A DNA stretch of 58,579 nucleotides, taken from assembly GCA_023434425.1 (NCBI GenBank), contig JAEYSS010000136.1, forward strand, positions 1 to 58,579, read 5' to 3'. The position numbers and the translations under genes were made by a program. How positions within the stretch are numbered: position 1 is the stretch's first letter; each line of letters begins with the position of its first letter. Under the pieces are notes generated by a model. That model made no database searches. It saw only the letters and a list, made by a program, of their open reading frames with translations, and was not told the origin of the DNA. This stretch comes from Pseudomonadota bacterium. Lineage in GTDB: Bacteria > Pseudomonadota > Alphaproteobacteria > Ferrovibrionales > Ferrovibrionaceae. This document shows positions 37,751 through 45,997 of this stretch, piece by piece.

Positions 37751-37960
37751 TCAGGCCTTGCGGCCGAGAAGCAGCAGGACAAGCCCACCGCAGGCAGTGG
37801 CCGCACCACCGACCAGATACCACATGGTCCGGTCGCTGTAGCTGCCGGTGAAGGTCTCGTTCAACTGCTCCATCGGAGCATCCGAGGCATTCAGGCCGAA
37901 GTAGAGCAGGATTGCGCCGGCAATCAGCGCGACCACGCCCAGCACGCGCCCCATCGGCAT
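37751..37960 (-). CDS. DUF3185 family small membrane protein
   Basis: A 69-aa inner-membrane protein with two helices: GRVLGVVALIAGAILLYFGL near the N-terminus and MWYLVGGAATACGGLVLLLL at the C-terminus, joined by NASDAPMEQLNETFTGSYSD. The FGLNAS and FTGxxSDRTMW elements define DUF3185. Function unknown. It starts 10 bp after the BON gene, so it is in the same transcript. Confidence 0.88.
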   Translation of the reverse strand: MPMGRVLGVVALIAGAILLYFGLNASDAPMEQLNETFTGSYSDRTMWYLVGGAATACGGLVLLLLGRKA

Positions 37961-37970
37961 CGCGCGTGCC

Positions 37971-38294
37971 TTACTTCACGACCAGGTCGTTACGCACGGC
38001 CCGCACGCCCTGCACGTTGCGGGCGATCTGTTCGGCGCGAGACTTCGACGCCGCCGAGTCCACGAAGCCACTCAGCTGCACGGTATCCTTGAAGGTCTCG
38101 ACGCTGATCTGGCCCGCCTTGGTGACCGGATCGCGGATCAGTTCTGCCTTCACCTTTGTGGTGATGGCAGCTGAATCGACATATTCACCGGTCGATTCCT
38201 GCTTGGAGGTGGAACTGCAGGCGGTGACCGCGACAGCACCGCCCAGCATGGCGACAACGGCGAGACTGCGGGAGAACTGGGAGAGGGTTAACAT
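37971..38294 (-). CDS. BON domain lipoprotein
   Basis: A 107-aa envelope protein. The signal ends in a lipobox (VTAC, Cys26), followed by a Ser/Thr-rich linker and one BON domain (about 40-107: DSAAITTKVKAELIRDP, ISVETFKDTVQLSGFVDS, VRNDLVVK). BON domains bind phospholipid and occur in osmotic-shock proteins such as OsmY. AAGGA lies before ATG 38294. It is second in the cluster behind the EcfG promoter; a 142-bp gap separates it from the glycine-zipper gene and could hold another promoter, but I found no clear one. Confidence 0.9.
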   Translation of the reverse strand: MLTLSQFSRSLAVVAMLGGAVAVTACSSTSKQESTGEYVDSAAITTKVKAELIRDPVTKAGQISVETFKDTVQLSGFVDSAASKSRAEQIARNVQGVRAVRNDLVVK

Positions 38295-38436
38295 GATACT
38301 GTCCTTTTCTGCTTTGGTTGGTTGGCGAGTGAACGATGAAATCCCGTGGGTTGGTCGGTCCGCCCGCCACTCACGCCGAGCGGCCGGCGGCCGTGATACT
38401 CCTCAACAGCTTTGCCCGCGCGGGAAAGCCGGCGGG

Positions 38437-38703
38437 TCAGCGCCAGGCAGGCTTGCCGAGGTTGATCTGGTCTTCGTCGGTCAGCGCGCCCGTGGCCGCG
38501 CCGGCCGCACCGCCGATCACGGCGCCGCCCACGGCATTTCCCGTCAGAGCACCGCCAACGGCACCGACACCGGCACCGATGGCACCGCCCGACAGCGCGC
38601 GATCAGATTTCGACTGGCCGCACGCGCCCAGCGAGGCGCTGGCGGCAATCAGGGCAACGGCTGCAGCCGCTGCCATCAGACGGTTCTTCGCAAGATGGTT
38701 CAT
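38437..38703 (-). CDS. Glycine-zipper lipoprotein
   Basis: An 88-aa protein. The signal peptide ends in lipobox LGAC (Cys28). The mature part is a glycine zipper with regular small-residue spacing (GGAIGAGVGAVGGALTGNAV, then GGAVIGGAAGAATGALTDED), able to pack against membranes or itself, ending INLGKPAWR. A strong SD (AAGGAGG) lies 5 nt before ATG 38703. The EcfG promoter is about 80 bp upstream, so this is the first gene of a likely general-stress transcript. Confidence 0.85.
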   Translation of the reverse strand: MNHLAKNRLMAAAAAVALIAASASLGACGQSKSDRALSGGAIGAGVGAVGGALTGNAVGGAVIGGAAGAATGALTDEDQINLGKPAWR

Positions 38704-38783
38704 GGTCGCCTCCTTGGAGCCCCGATGGCTCCGGTTCGGCAGACCGGCCCGCATTCGCACACCGCTCTGCACTCTGCGGAAAA

Positions 38784-38808
38784 AACGGAATGCAGGCGTG
38801 ATGGTTCC
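38784..38808 (-). promoter_or_regulatory. Perfect EcfG (general stress sigma factor) promoter
   Basis: On the minus strand the sequence is GGAAC (38808-38804), 16 bases, CGTT (38787-38784). This exactly matches the alphaproteobacterial EcfG consensus GGAAC-N16/17-CGTT and points to the glycine-zipper gene 80 bp downstream. By eye I found no second match to this pattern in the intergenic regions. Confidence 0.75.
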
Positions 38809-38937
38809 ACTGCCACGCTGTAAGCGGCAGGAAGAAACCCTTGGGAATGCAGTAAAAACGACGCTTTCCGCGCCTTCGGTCCAGCCTTATCCCAGAATTC
38901 TCACAGCCGCTTCACAACGCCGGCCGATTCGTTTCAC

Positions 38938-39780
38938 TCAAACGAAGAAGTCCGGAATGAGGTCCGTTTCAGCGGTGCCGGGATGGCGATAACGCGCGAA
39001 GTCAGTGAGGCCGGCGGCGCGCAGCACGTCGTCGTCGATGAAGAAATTGCCGGTGGTTTCCCTCGCCGGCCGGGTCAGGATGACATGCGCAGCATCGGAC
39101 ATGATTTCGACTTTACGGCACTTCTTGCGCAGCTCCGGCCCGGTGATCACGTTCATCGCATCCGTGTCAATGGCGGTGCGCGGCCAGAGTGCATTCACGC
39201 CCACGCCCTTTTTCCTGAATTCGCCGGCCATGCCCAGAACGCACATGCTCATGCCGAATTTCGCCATCGTGTAGGCGACATGCGGCGCGAACCAGTGCTC
39301 CTTCATATTCAGGGGCGGCGACAGGTTCAGGATATGCGGGTTTTCGGCCTTCAACAGATGTGGCAGGCATTTCTGGCTGCACAGATACGTGCCGCGCGTG
39401 TTGATCTGATGCATCAGGTCATACCGCTTCATCGGCGTTTCCAGCGTGCCACTGAGCGAAATGGCGGAGGCATTGTTGACCAGAATGTCAATTCCACCGA
39501 AGGCCTCGACCGTCTTTGCCACGGCCTCCTCGACCACCGCCTCGTCGCGCACATCCACCACCAGCGGCAGCGCCCTTCCGCCAGCCTTTTCGATGGTCTC
39601 TGCCGCCGTGTAGATGGTGCCAGCGAGTTTGGGATGCGGATCGGTGGTCTTGGCGGCGATGGCGACGTTGGCACCGTCTTTCGCGGCGCGCAGGCCGATC
39701 GCCAGACCGATGCCGCGGCTGGCACCAGTGATGAACAGCGTCTTGCCCTTGAGCGAACCTGTTTTGATGACTTCGGTCAT
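38938..39780 (-). CDS. SDR family oxidoreductase (HSDL2-like)
   Basis: A 280-aa short-chain dehydrogenase. The cofactor loop is TGASRGIGLAIG (18-29), the structural NNAS motif is in LVNNASAIS, catalytic Ser in LNLSPP, and Tyr/Lys in AYTMAKFG. The stretch KTTDPHPKLAGTIYTAAETI is typical of the HSDL2-like group, which usually uses NADP and may act on fatty or steroid intermediates. Substrate unknown. It stands alone on the minus strand, 234 bp from the glycine-zipper gene. Confidence 0.92.
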   Translation of the reverse strand: MTEVIKTGSLKGKTLFITGASRGIGLAIGLRAAKDGANVAIAAKTTDPHPKLAGTIYTAAETIEKAGGRALPLVVDVRDEAVVEEAVAKTVEAFGGIDILVNNASAISLSGTLETPMKRYDLMHQINTRGTYLCSQKCLPHLLKAENPHILNLSPPLNMKEHWFAPHVAYTMAKFGMSMCVLGMAGEFRKKGVGVNALWPRTAIDTDAMNVITGPELRKKCRKVEIMSDAAHVILTRPARETTGNFFIDDDVLRAAGLTDFARYRHPGTAETDLIPDFFV

Positions 39781-39857
39781 TGGCGTGCCTCCCCTGTGCT
39801 TTGCACCAGTTTAGCGCCGACGCCCACAAAGCACCTAGGGGGAGTGGAAACCCGCAG

Positions 39858-40310
39858 CTAGCGTTTCCCGGCCGGCGCCTTCTGTGCTGTCGTCCAGGTA
39901 CCGCCGCTGCGCGCACAGGTCTCCGACGCATTGGGCGGCATACCCTCGTAGAAATAGGCCTTGATCATCGCCGTTTCCGGCACGCTCGGGTCCGGCTCCG
40001 CCGGTAATCCCTGCAGGCGACGCAAATTGGCCTGGATCGTGCGCAGCGGCGTGGTGCAGAGCCCGACATACGCAGCCGGGCATTTCTCAAGCTGCTCGGG
40101 CACCGTGCGGGTCTGAGCGCCGGCCGGTCGGCACATGGCGTTGATCGTGCTCTGCGGCATGTCGGTCACTTCATGGCATTGCACGACTTTCGGACCGCCG
40201 TTCGGGGCCAGGTCCAGAGTCTGTTTGCAAGCCTGCGCGGAACTCGTGGCGGGGACGGCCAGTACGGCAACGCCCAGCCCGAGAGCGGCCAGAATGAAAG
40301 CGGATTTCAT
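39858..40310 (-). CDS. Secreted protein with six cysteines, unknown function
   Basis: A 150-aa protein with a signal peptide (MKSAFILAALGLGVAVLAVP, cleavage after about SSA, residue 25). The mature protein has six Cys (QACKQ, VQCHEV, AMCRP, EKCPAA, GLCTTP, ETCARS), an even number compatible with three disulfides in the periplasm. ATG 40310 is chosen to give the signal peptide; the frame extends upstream to 40391. No family is recognised. Confidence 0.75.
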   Translation of the reverse strand: MKSAFILAALGLGVAVLAVPATSSAQACKQTLDLAPNGGPKVVQCHEVTDMPQSTINAMCRPAGAQTRTVPEQLEKCPAAYVGLCTTPLRTIQANLRRLQGLPAEPDPSVPETAMIKAYFYEGMPPNASETCARSGGTWTTAQKAPAGKR

Positions 40311-40422
40311 TGGAGATCTCGCGATCTGTAAAAGCGACAGCGCGGCACACTGCGCCGCAATCATGCCAACCCTGCCGATCGAATGCGGCAATTGTAAGGT
40401 GGCGCAGCGACCTGCACCGCTG

Positions 40423-41556
40423 TTACTGTGCCGCCTGGGCCTCAGCGTTACCGTGGCTGAACTCGAAGACGCCCGACGCGTTGCGATGGCGGACGATGCG
40501 GCCCTGGTGCATCAGATGATGCAGGTGCGCCAGCGCCTCGCCGGCCGCCAGCGTCATATGGTCCTTGATGTCGCGGCGGAACAGCAGCGGCAACGTATCG
40601 ATCACCGTATGCGGCCGGGTCTGCAGCGCGGCGACCAGGGCATCCAGCCTGGTCTCGTGGTGACGCTGCAGCATTGCGATCCGCACATGCAGTCCGACGA
40701 ACGGGTCGCCATGCGCCGGCAGGACCAGCACATCATTTGGCAGGTCGGAAAATTTGGCAAAGGAGTCGAGATACTGGGTCAGCGGCCTGGCCTCGGGCTC
40801 GCCCGGATAGACCCCGATATGGGGCGAGATACGAGGCAACACCTGATCGCCGGAGATCAGCAGGTTCAGTTCCGGACTGAACAGACAGGCATGCTCGGGT
40901 GAATGGCCGCGCCCGACGATTACATGCCAGTCATGCCCGCCGATGCGGATCGCATCGCCTTCCGTGATGCGGTGGAAGTGCCGCGGGATCGGCGTCACCG
41001 CCTTGGAAAAATTGCCATAGCCACGTGCCTTGATGGCGGCAACCTGCTCTTCGCTGAACCCGATCCGCTCGTAGAAGGTGATGACTTCTTCGGGCACGTC
41101 GGGCTGTTCTTCGAGCGCCAGCATGCGGCCGAAACTCCACTCGCCCAGCGTCATCCACAGCGGTGCATCGAATTTCTGCTGCAGCCAGCCGGCCAGGCCG
41201 AGATGATCGGGGTGGAAATGCGTGCACAGGATCCGCGTGATCGGCTTGCCCTTGAGATGATGCTCGATCACTTCATCCCAGATTTTCTGCAGCTTCGACG
41301 ACTTGAAGCCGGTATCGACCAGCATCCAGCCGTCGGCTTCTTCGATCAGCCAGAGATTGATGTAGTCCAGACCCGGAATCGGCACCGGCATGCGCAGCCA
41401 CAATACCCCGGGTCGCATCTCCATGACCTCGCCGTCGCCAGGCCTGCCGTCGAAGGGATAGGTCAGGCTGCCCTGATCGGAGACCGGCGTGCCGTCGATA
41501 CCGGGCACATCCTTGGTCTGGGCGGCTAATTCCTGGGATGCAGATGCATCGGACAC
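40423..41556 (-). CDS. MBL-fold metallo-hydrolase
   Basis: A 377-aa metallo-beta-lactamase-fold enzyme. The metal motif THFHPDHLG (HxHxDH), the strand GWMLVDTG before it, a further His in VGRGHSPEH, and SGDQVLPRISP are all present, so a dinuclear metal site is expected. The C-terminal winged-helix-like part (LMHQGRIVRHRNASGVFEFS) resembles LACTB2/glyoxalase-II-like hydrolases acting on thioesters or RNA. The start is GTG 41556, no better alternative being visible. It lies 127 bp from the acyl-CoA dehydrogenase on the same strand. Confidence 0.9.
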   Translation of the reverse strand: MSDASASQELAAQTKDVPGIDGTPVSDQGSLTYPFDGRPGDGEVMEMRPGVLWLRMPVPIPGLDYINLWLIEEADGWMLVDTGFKSSKLQKIWDEVIEHHLKGKPITRILCTHFHPDHLGLAGWLQQKFDAPLWMTLGEWSFGRMLALEEQPDVPEEVITFYERIGFSEEQVAAIKARGYGNFSKAVTPIPRHFHRITEGDAIRIGGHDWHVIVGRGHSPEHACLFSPELNLLISGDQVLPRISPHIGVYPGEPEARPLTQYLDSFAKFSDLPNDVLVLPAHGDPFVGLHVRIAMLQRHHETRLDALVAALQTRPHTVIDTLPLLFRRDIKDHMTLAAGEALAHLHHLMHQGRIVRHRNASGVFEFSHGNAEAQAAQ

Positions 41557-41600
41557 TGGTCTGGGCCTGATTGTGATGTCTGGGGGCTGAGGAAAGGACA

Positions 41601-41626
41601 GTCTGATCCTTAGCTAGGGATCAGAC
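41601..41626. repeat. Perfect 9-bp inverted repeat between the acyl-CoA dehydrogenase and MBL genes
   Basis: Arms GTCTGATCC (41601-41609) and GGATCAGAC (41618-41626), 8-nt spacer with GCTA core. No U-tract on either side, so an operator for the MBL gene is as likely as a terminator. Confidence 0.5.
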
Positions 41627-41683
41627 AAGCCAAGTCCAGCGCTGACGTAGCGTCAATGCCGGACTGCCGAAGCGGAATACGAC

Positions 41684-43477
41684 TTATGCCCGCAATAACT
41701 CCGGCGTCACCTCGGCCAGGCTGGCGCTGCCTTCGGCAGCAGAGCGGCACAACCCGTCCACCCCAGTCAGAACCTGATCCGCAAACAGCCGTGCCGAAAC
41801 GATTTTCGCACTGAAATACGGGTCGGTCGCACCGCCCGCGATTTCGGCCTGCGCGGCGAGCGCCTGTTTGGCCAGCAGCCAGCCGCCGACCGTGGTGGCG
41901 AAAGCGCGCAGATATGGCGTCGCGCCGGCAAGGGCGGCTTCCGGATTTCCGGCAAGCTGGCCTCCGATCCACTGGCTGGCCTTGCCCAACGACTTCAGCG
42001 CAGCATCCAGATTGGCGTGGATACCGGCAAAGCCTTCGCCGGCCTTGCCAGTCTCGGCAACCACCACGGCGATCTGTGCGAACAGCGCCTTCACTGTCTC
42101 ACCGCCGTTCAGCGGCAGCTTGCGCGTCACAAGGTCGATGGCCTGAATGCCGTTGGTGCCTTCATAGATCGGCAGGATGCGGGCGTCGCGGTAATGCTGG
42201 GCGGCGCCGGTTTCCTCGATGAAGCCCATGCCGCCATGGGTCTGCACGCCCATCGAGGCCACTTCGCAGCCGATATCGGTGGACCAGGATTTCGACAGCG
42301 GCGTCAGCAACTCCACCAGCGCCTTGGAGGCCTTGCGCTCAGCCTCATCGGGATGGTGATGCGCGCGATCGATCGCGGCGGCATTCAGATAGATCAGCCC
42401 GCGACAGGCCTCGGTCAGGCTGCGCATCAGCATCAGCGTGCGGCGCACGTCGGCGTGTTCGATGATGGCGACATGCTGCTCGGCATTCATGCCGGGATGA
42501 CGGCCCTGCTTGCGCTGCTCGGCATAATCCAGTGCCTGCTGGTAGGCGCGTTCGGCGATTGCCAGGCCCTGGCAGCCGACCGAAAGCCGCGCATTGTTCA
42601 TCATGGTGAACATGCAGCGCATGCCCTGGTTTTCCGCACCCAGCAGATAGCCGATGCAGTCGCCGTTGTCGCCGTAGCTCATCACGCAGGTCGGGCTCGC
42701 GTGAATCCCGAGCTTGTGCTCAAGCGACACGACTCTCAGGTCGTTGCGCTTGCCGAGGCTGCCATCCTTATTGACCAGCACCTTCGGCACGATGAACAGC
42801 GAGATGCCTTTGGTGCCGGCTGGTGCATCGGGCAGGCGCGCGAGTACGAGGTGGATAATGTTATCCGCCATATCGTGTTCGCCGTAGGTGATGAAGATCT
42901 TGCTGCCGCTGATCCTGTAGGTGCCGTCGCCGACCGGCACGGCCTTCGACTTCAGCGCGCCCACATCCGAACCGGCCTGCGGCTCGGTCAGGTTCATTGA
43001 GCCGGTCCATTCGCCCGAGACCATTTTGGGCAGATACATCGCCTTCTGCTCGTCGGTGCCATGCGCGATGATCGCGTCGATGGCGCCCTGGGTCAGCAGC
43101 GGGCAGAGCGAGAAGGACAGATTGGCCGACTGCACCATTTCCTGTGCCGCCATCGTGACGGCCCAGGGCATCGAGCCGCCGCCGAGTTCCTCGGGGAAGG
43201 GCATGCCGTTCCAGCCGCCCTCGACAAACTTCTTGTAAGCCGCCGCAAAGCCCGGCGCGGTACGCACCACGCCATTTTCGGCCTTGGCGCCATGCTGGTC
43301 GCCGCCGCGGTTCAGCGGGGACAGGACGCCGGCGGCGAACTTGGCCGCCTCTTCCAGCACGGCCGACACGGTTTCCGCTTCCGCATTCTCCAGACCGGGC
43401 AACCGGGCCAGATCGGCCAGGCCGGCGACATGCTCCAGCGTGAAACGCATATCCTTGACGGGGGCGACGTAATCCAT
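41684..43477 (-). CDS. Acyl-CoA dehydrogenase, long form (DmdC/AcdA-like)
   Basis: A 597-aa FAD enzyme oxidising an acyl-CoA to the 2-enoyl-CoA. The length of about 600 aa and the start YVAPVKDMRFTLEHV mark the long subfamily that includes 3-methylmercaptopropionyl-CoA dehydrogenase (DmdC). FAD/substrate motifs: MNLTEPQAGSDVGALKSKAV, NNARLSVGCQGLAIAERAYQ, GGMGFIEE, and the catalytic Glu in ILPIYEGTNGIQA. The C-terminal helical extension from about 480 is present. AGGAG lies before ATG 43477. No other beta-oxidation gene is adjacent, so its substrate is open. Confidence 0.93.
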   Translation of the reverse strand: MDYVAPVKDMRFTLEHVAGLADLARLPGLENAEAETVSAVLEEAAKFAAGVLSPLNRGGDQHGAKAENGVVRTAPGFAAAYKKFVEGGWNGMPFPEELGGGSMPWAVTMAAQEMVQSANLSFSLCPLLTQGAIDAIIAHGTDEQKAMYLPKMVSGEWTGSMNLTEPQAGSDVGALKSKAVPVGDGTYRISGSKIFITYGEHDMADNIIHLVLARLPDAPAGTKGISLFIVPKVLVNKDGSLGKRNDLRVVSLEHKLGIHASPTCVMSYGDNGDCIGYLLGAENQGMRCMFTMMNNARLSVGCQGLAIAERAYQQALDYAEQRKQGRHPGMNAEQHVAIIEHADVRRTLMLMRSLTEACRGLIYLNAAAIDRAHHHPDEAERKASKALVELLTPLSKSWSTDIGCEVASMGVQTHGGMGFIEETGAAQHYRDARILPIYEGTNGIQAIDLVTRKLPLNGGETVKALFAQIAVVVAETGKAGEGFAGIHANLDAALKSLGKASQWIGGQLAGNPEAALAGATPYLRAFATTVGGWLLAKQALAAQAEIAGGATDPYFSAKIVSARLFADQVLTGVDGLCRSAAEGSASLAEVTPELLRA

Positions 43478-43586
43478 CTCGGTCTCCTGACCAAAAAGCT
43501 CCCAGAAACTCTTCTTGGGGCGCAGGGATAATATGGTCCGGAACGCCTAGCAAGGCCAAGGCCCGCAGGCTAAGACTCCAGCTGCT

Positions 43587-44516
43587 ATGGTTGACGTGAC
43601 GATTTCAGAAGCGGCCGACCGCCTGCTGCGCGGCGAAGTGGTGGCGATCCCGACCGAAACGGTCTACGGCCTGGCCGCCGATGCCACCAATGCGTCTGCG
43701 GTGGCAAAGATTTTCGCCGCCAAGGGCCGGCCGGATTTCAACCCGCTGATCAGCCATATCGCCGATTTCGCCCAGCTCGATGCGCTGGTGACCGTGGATG
43801 CCCGCGCACGCCGGCTGGCCGAGGCCTTCTGGCCGGGCGCACTCACCCTGGTGTTGCCACGCCGTGGCGATTGTCCCGTGGCACCCGCGGTTTCGGCCGG
43901 GCTGCAGTCGCTGGCCCTGCGCATGCCGGCACATCCGGTCGCCCGCGACCTGCTGGCCCGCGTCGGCCGGCCGGTAGCGGCACCCTCGGCGAACCGGTCG
44001 GGCCATGTCTCGCCCAGCACCGCGCAACATGTGCGCGACAGCCTCGGGCCGGAGATCGCGGTGCTGGATGGCGGTCCCTGCAAGGTGGGGCTGGAATCCA
44101 CCGTGATCGGGCTGACCGGCGAGAAGCCGACATTGCTGCGGCCGGGCGGCATCCCGGCCGAGGCCATCGAGGCGGTGCTCGGTGAAAAGCTGGTACAGCC
44201 GACAGACCAGAAGCTGCAATCGCCTGGCATGCTGCTGAAGCATTACGCACCCCGTTTGCCGGTGCGGCTGAATGCGATATCGGCACAGGGTCAGGAAGGC
44301 CTGCTCAGCTTCGGCCAGCCACTCTCCGGGTTCGCCACGGTCTATCCCCTGAGCGAAAGCGGCGATTTGGCCGAGGCAGCCGCGCGGCTCTATGCCGGCC
44401 TGCATGCGCTCGACCAGATGCCCGGCCTCGAAGGTATTGCCGTGATGCCTATTCCACAGCAGGGCCTCGGTGTTGCGATCAACGACCGCCTGAGCCGTGC
44501 AGCCCGTGGACGTTAG
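43587..44516 (+). CDS. tsaC: L-threonylcarbamoyladenylate synthase (TsaC/Sua5)
   Basis: A 309-aa enzyme making threonylcarbamoyl-AMP from Thr, bicarbonate and ATP for the t6A modification of tRNA. YrdC-fold motifs: VVAIPTETVYGLAADATN (20-37), KGRPDFNPLISHI, the ATP/Thr-binding PSANRSGHVSPS, and GLESTVIGL. A Sua5-type C-terminal domain is joined by the linker SPGMLLKHYAP, so it is the longer Sua5 form. It is followed after 25 bp by the FAD-linked dehydrogenase on the same strand, an operon likely by spacing only. Confidence 0.94.
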   Translation: MVDVTISEAADRLLRGEVVAIPTETVYGLAADATNASAVAKIFAAKGRPDFNPLISHIADFAQLDALVTVDARARRLAEAFWPGALTLVLPRRGDCPVAPAVSAGLQSLALRMPAHPVARDLLARVGRPVAAPSANRSGHVSPSTAQHVRDSLGPEIAVLDGGPCKVGLESTVIGLTGEKPTLLRPGGIPAEAIEAVLGEKLVQPTDQKLQSPGMLLKHYAPRLPVRLNAISAQGQEGLLSFGQPLSGFATVYPLSESGDLAEAAARLYAGLHALDQMPGLEGIAVMPIPQQGLGVAINDRLSRAARGR

Positions 44517-44541
44517 CCGCAGGAAGATTACAATCACCGCC

Positions 44542-45981
44542 ATGAACGCACCGCTCGCCACCCCGCTTCCCGCCGCCCTGCTCGACCGCTTCAAGGATCT
44601 CGTGGGCCCCAAGGGCTGGGTCACTGATCCTGACGTGCTGGCGCCGCATCTGCGCGAACAGCGCGACCTTTATGTCGGCGCCTCGCCGATGCTGCTGCGG
44701 CCGGCCAATACCGAGGAAGTGGTCGCCATCATCAAGCTGGCCCGCGAGACGCGAACCAAGCTGGTGCCGCAGGGCGGCAATACCGGCCTGGTCGGCGGCA
44801 ATATTCCCTTCATGAGCAACGACGAGATCATCCTGTCGCTCCAGCGCATGAACAAAATCCGCGACATCGACCCGCTGAACGACACGATCACGGTCGAGGC
44901 CGGCTGCATCCTGCAACAGGTGCAGCAGGCGGCGCGTGCAGCCGACCGGCTGTTTCCGCTCTCCATCGGGTCGGAAGGCAGCTGCACCATCGGCGGCAAC
45001 CTTTCCACCAATGCCGGTGGCAATGCCGTGCTGCGCTATGGCAATACCCGCGAACTGGCGCTCGGGCTGGAAGTGGTGCTGGCCGACGGGCAGGTCTGGA
45101 ACGCCCTGCGTGGCCTGCGCAAGGACAATACCGGCTACGACCTGAAAGACCTGTTCATCGGTGGCGAAGGCACGCTGGGCATCATCACCGCCGCAGTGCT
45201 GAAACTGCATCCGCTGCCCAAGGCCATGGCCACCGCGTTTACGGCGATCCCCAGCCCGTCGGCCGCCATCGAGCTGCTGGCCGCGGCCAAAGCTGCCACC
45301 GGCGGTCAGGTTACCGGCTTCGAGCTGATCTCGCGGCTGTCGCTCGATTTCGCGCTCAGGCACAATCCCGGCACCACGGACCCGGTGGCCGAGAAGTATC
45401 CCTGGTATGTGCTGATGGAATTCAGTTCCGGCCGCGACGACGGCAATATCGGCGCGACGATGGAAGCGCTCCTGGCCGAGGGTTTCGAGAAAGGCCTGGT
45501 GCTGGATGCCGCCATTGCCCAATCCGACACCCAGCGCGCTGCCTTCTGGAAACTGCGCGAATTGCTGTCCAGCTCGCAGAAGCCGGAAGGCGGCTCGATC
45601 AAATGCGATATTTCGGTGCCGGTATCGAAGATGCCGGACTTCATCGAACAGGCCAGCAAAGCCGTGGAGACCTATCTGCCGGGCGCCCGCGTCGTCTGTT
45701 TCGGCCATATCGGCGACGGCAATGTGCATTTCAACGTGTCCCAGCCGGTGGGCTGGGAACGCACCGAATTTCTCAAGCACTGGGATCCGGTGCATCAGAT
45801 GGTGCACGACATCACGCACGGCATGAACGGCTCGATTTCAGCCGAGCATGGCGTCGGCCGCATGAAAATCGACGAGATCGTGCACTACAAGTCGCCGGTC
45901 GAGATCGAGATGATGCGCAAGATCAAGCGCGCCTTCGACCCTGACAACATTCTCAACCCGGGCAAGGTGGTCTGGCCGTAA
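44542..45981 (+). CDS. FAD-binding D-2-hydroxyacid dehydrogenase (D2HGDH/D-LDH-like)
   Basis: A 479-aa flavoprotein with an N-terminal PCMH FAD-binding domain (about 45-220: LVPQGGNTGLVGGNIPFMSN, FPLSIGSEGSCTIGGNLSTN, AGGNAVLRYGNTRELALGLE) and a C-terminal FAD-oxidase domain with the metal-site histidines in CFGHIGDGNVHFNV and SAEHGVGRMK. This matches D-2-hydroxyglutarate or D-lactate dehydrogenases that pass electrons to a quinone, flavoprotein or cytochrome. ATG 44542 is preferred to GTG 44497, which lies inside tsaC. Confidence 0.92.
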   Translation: MNAPLATPLPAALLDRFKDLVGPKGWVTDPDVLAPHLREQRDLYVGASPMLLRPANTEEVVAIIKLARETRTKLVPQGGNTGLVGGNIPFMSNDEIILSLQRMNKIRDIDPLNDTITVEAGCILQQVQQAARAADRLFPLSIGSEGSCTIGGNLSTNAGGNAVLRYGNTRELALGLEVVLADGQVWNALRGLRKDNTGYDLKDLFIGGEGTLGIITAAVLKLHPLPKAMATAFTAIPSPSAAIELLAAAKAATGGQVTGFELISRLSLDFALRHNPGTTDPVAEKYPWYVLMEFSSGRDDGNIGATMEALLAEGFEKGLVLDAAIAQSDTQRAAFWKLRELLSSSQKPEGGSIKCDISVPVSKMPDFIEQASKAVETYLPGARVVCFGHIGDGNVHFNVSQPVGWERTEFLKHWDPVHQMVHDITHGMNGSISAEHGVGRMKIDEIVHYKSPVEIEMMRKIKRAFDPDNILNPGKVVWP

Positions 45982-45997
45982 AACCGGCCGGACTGCC

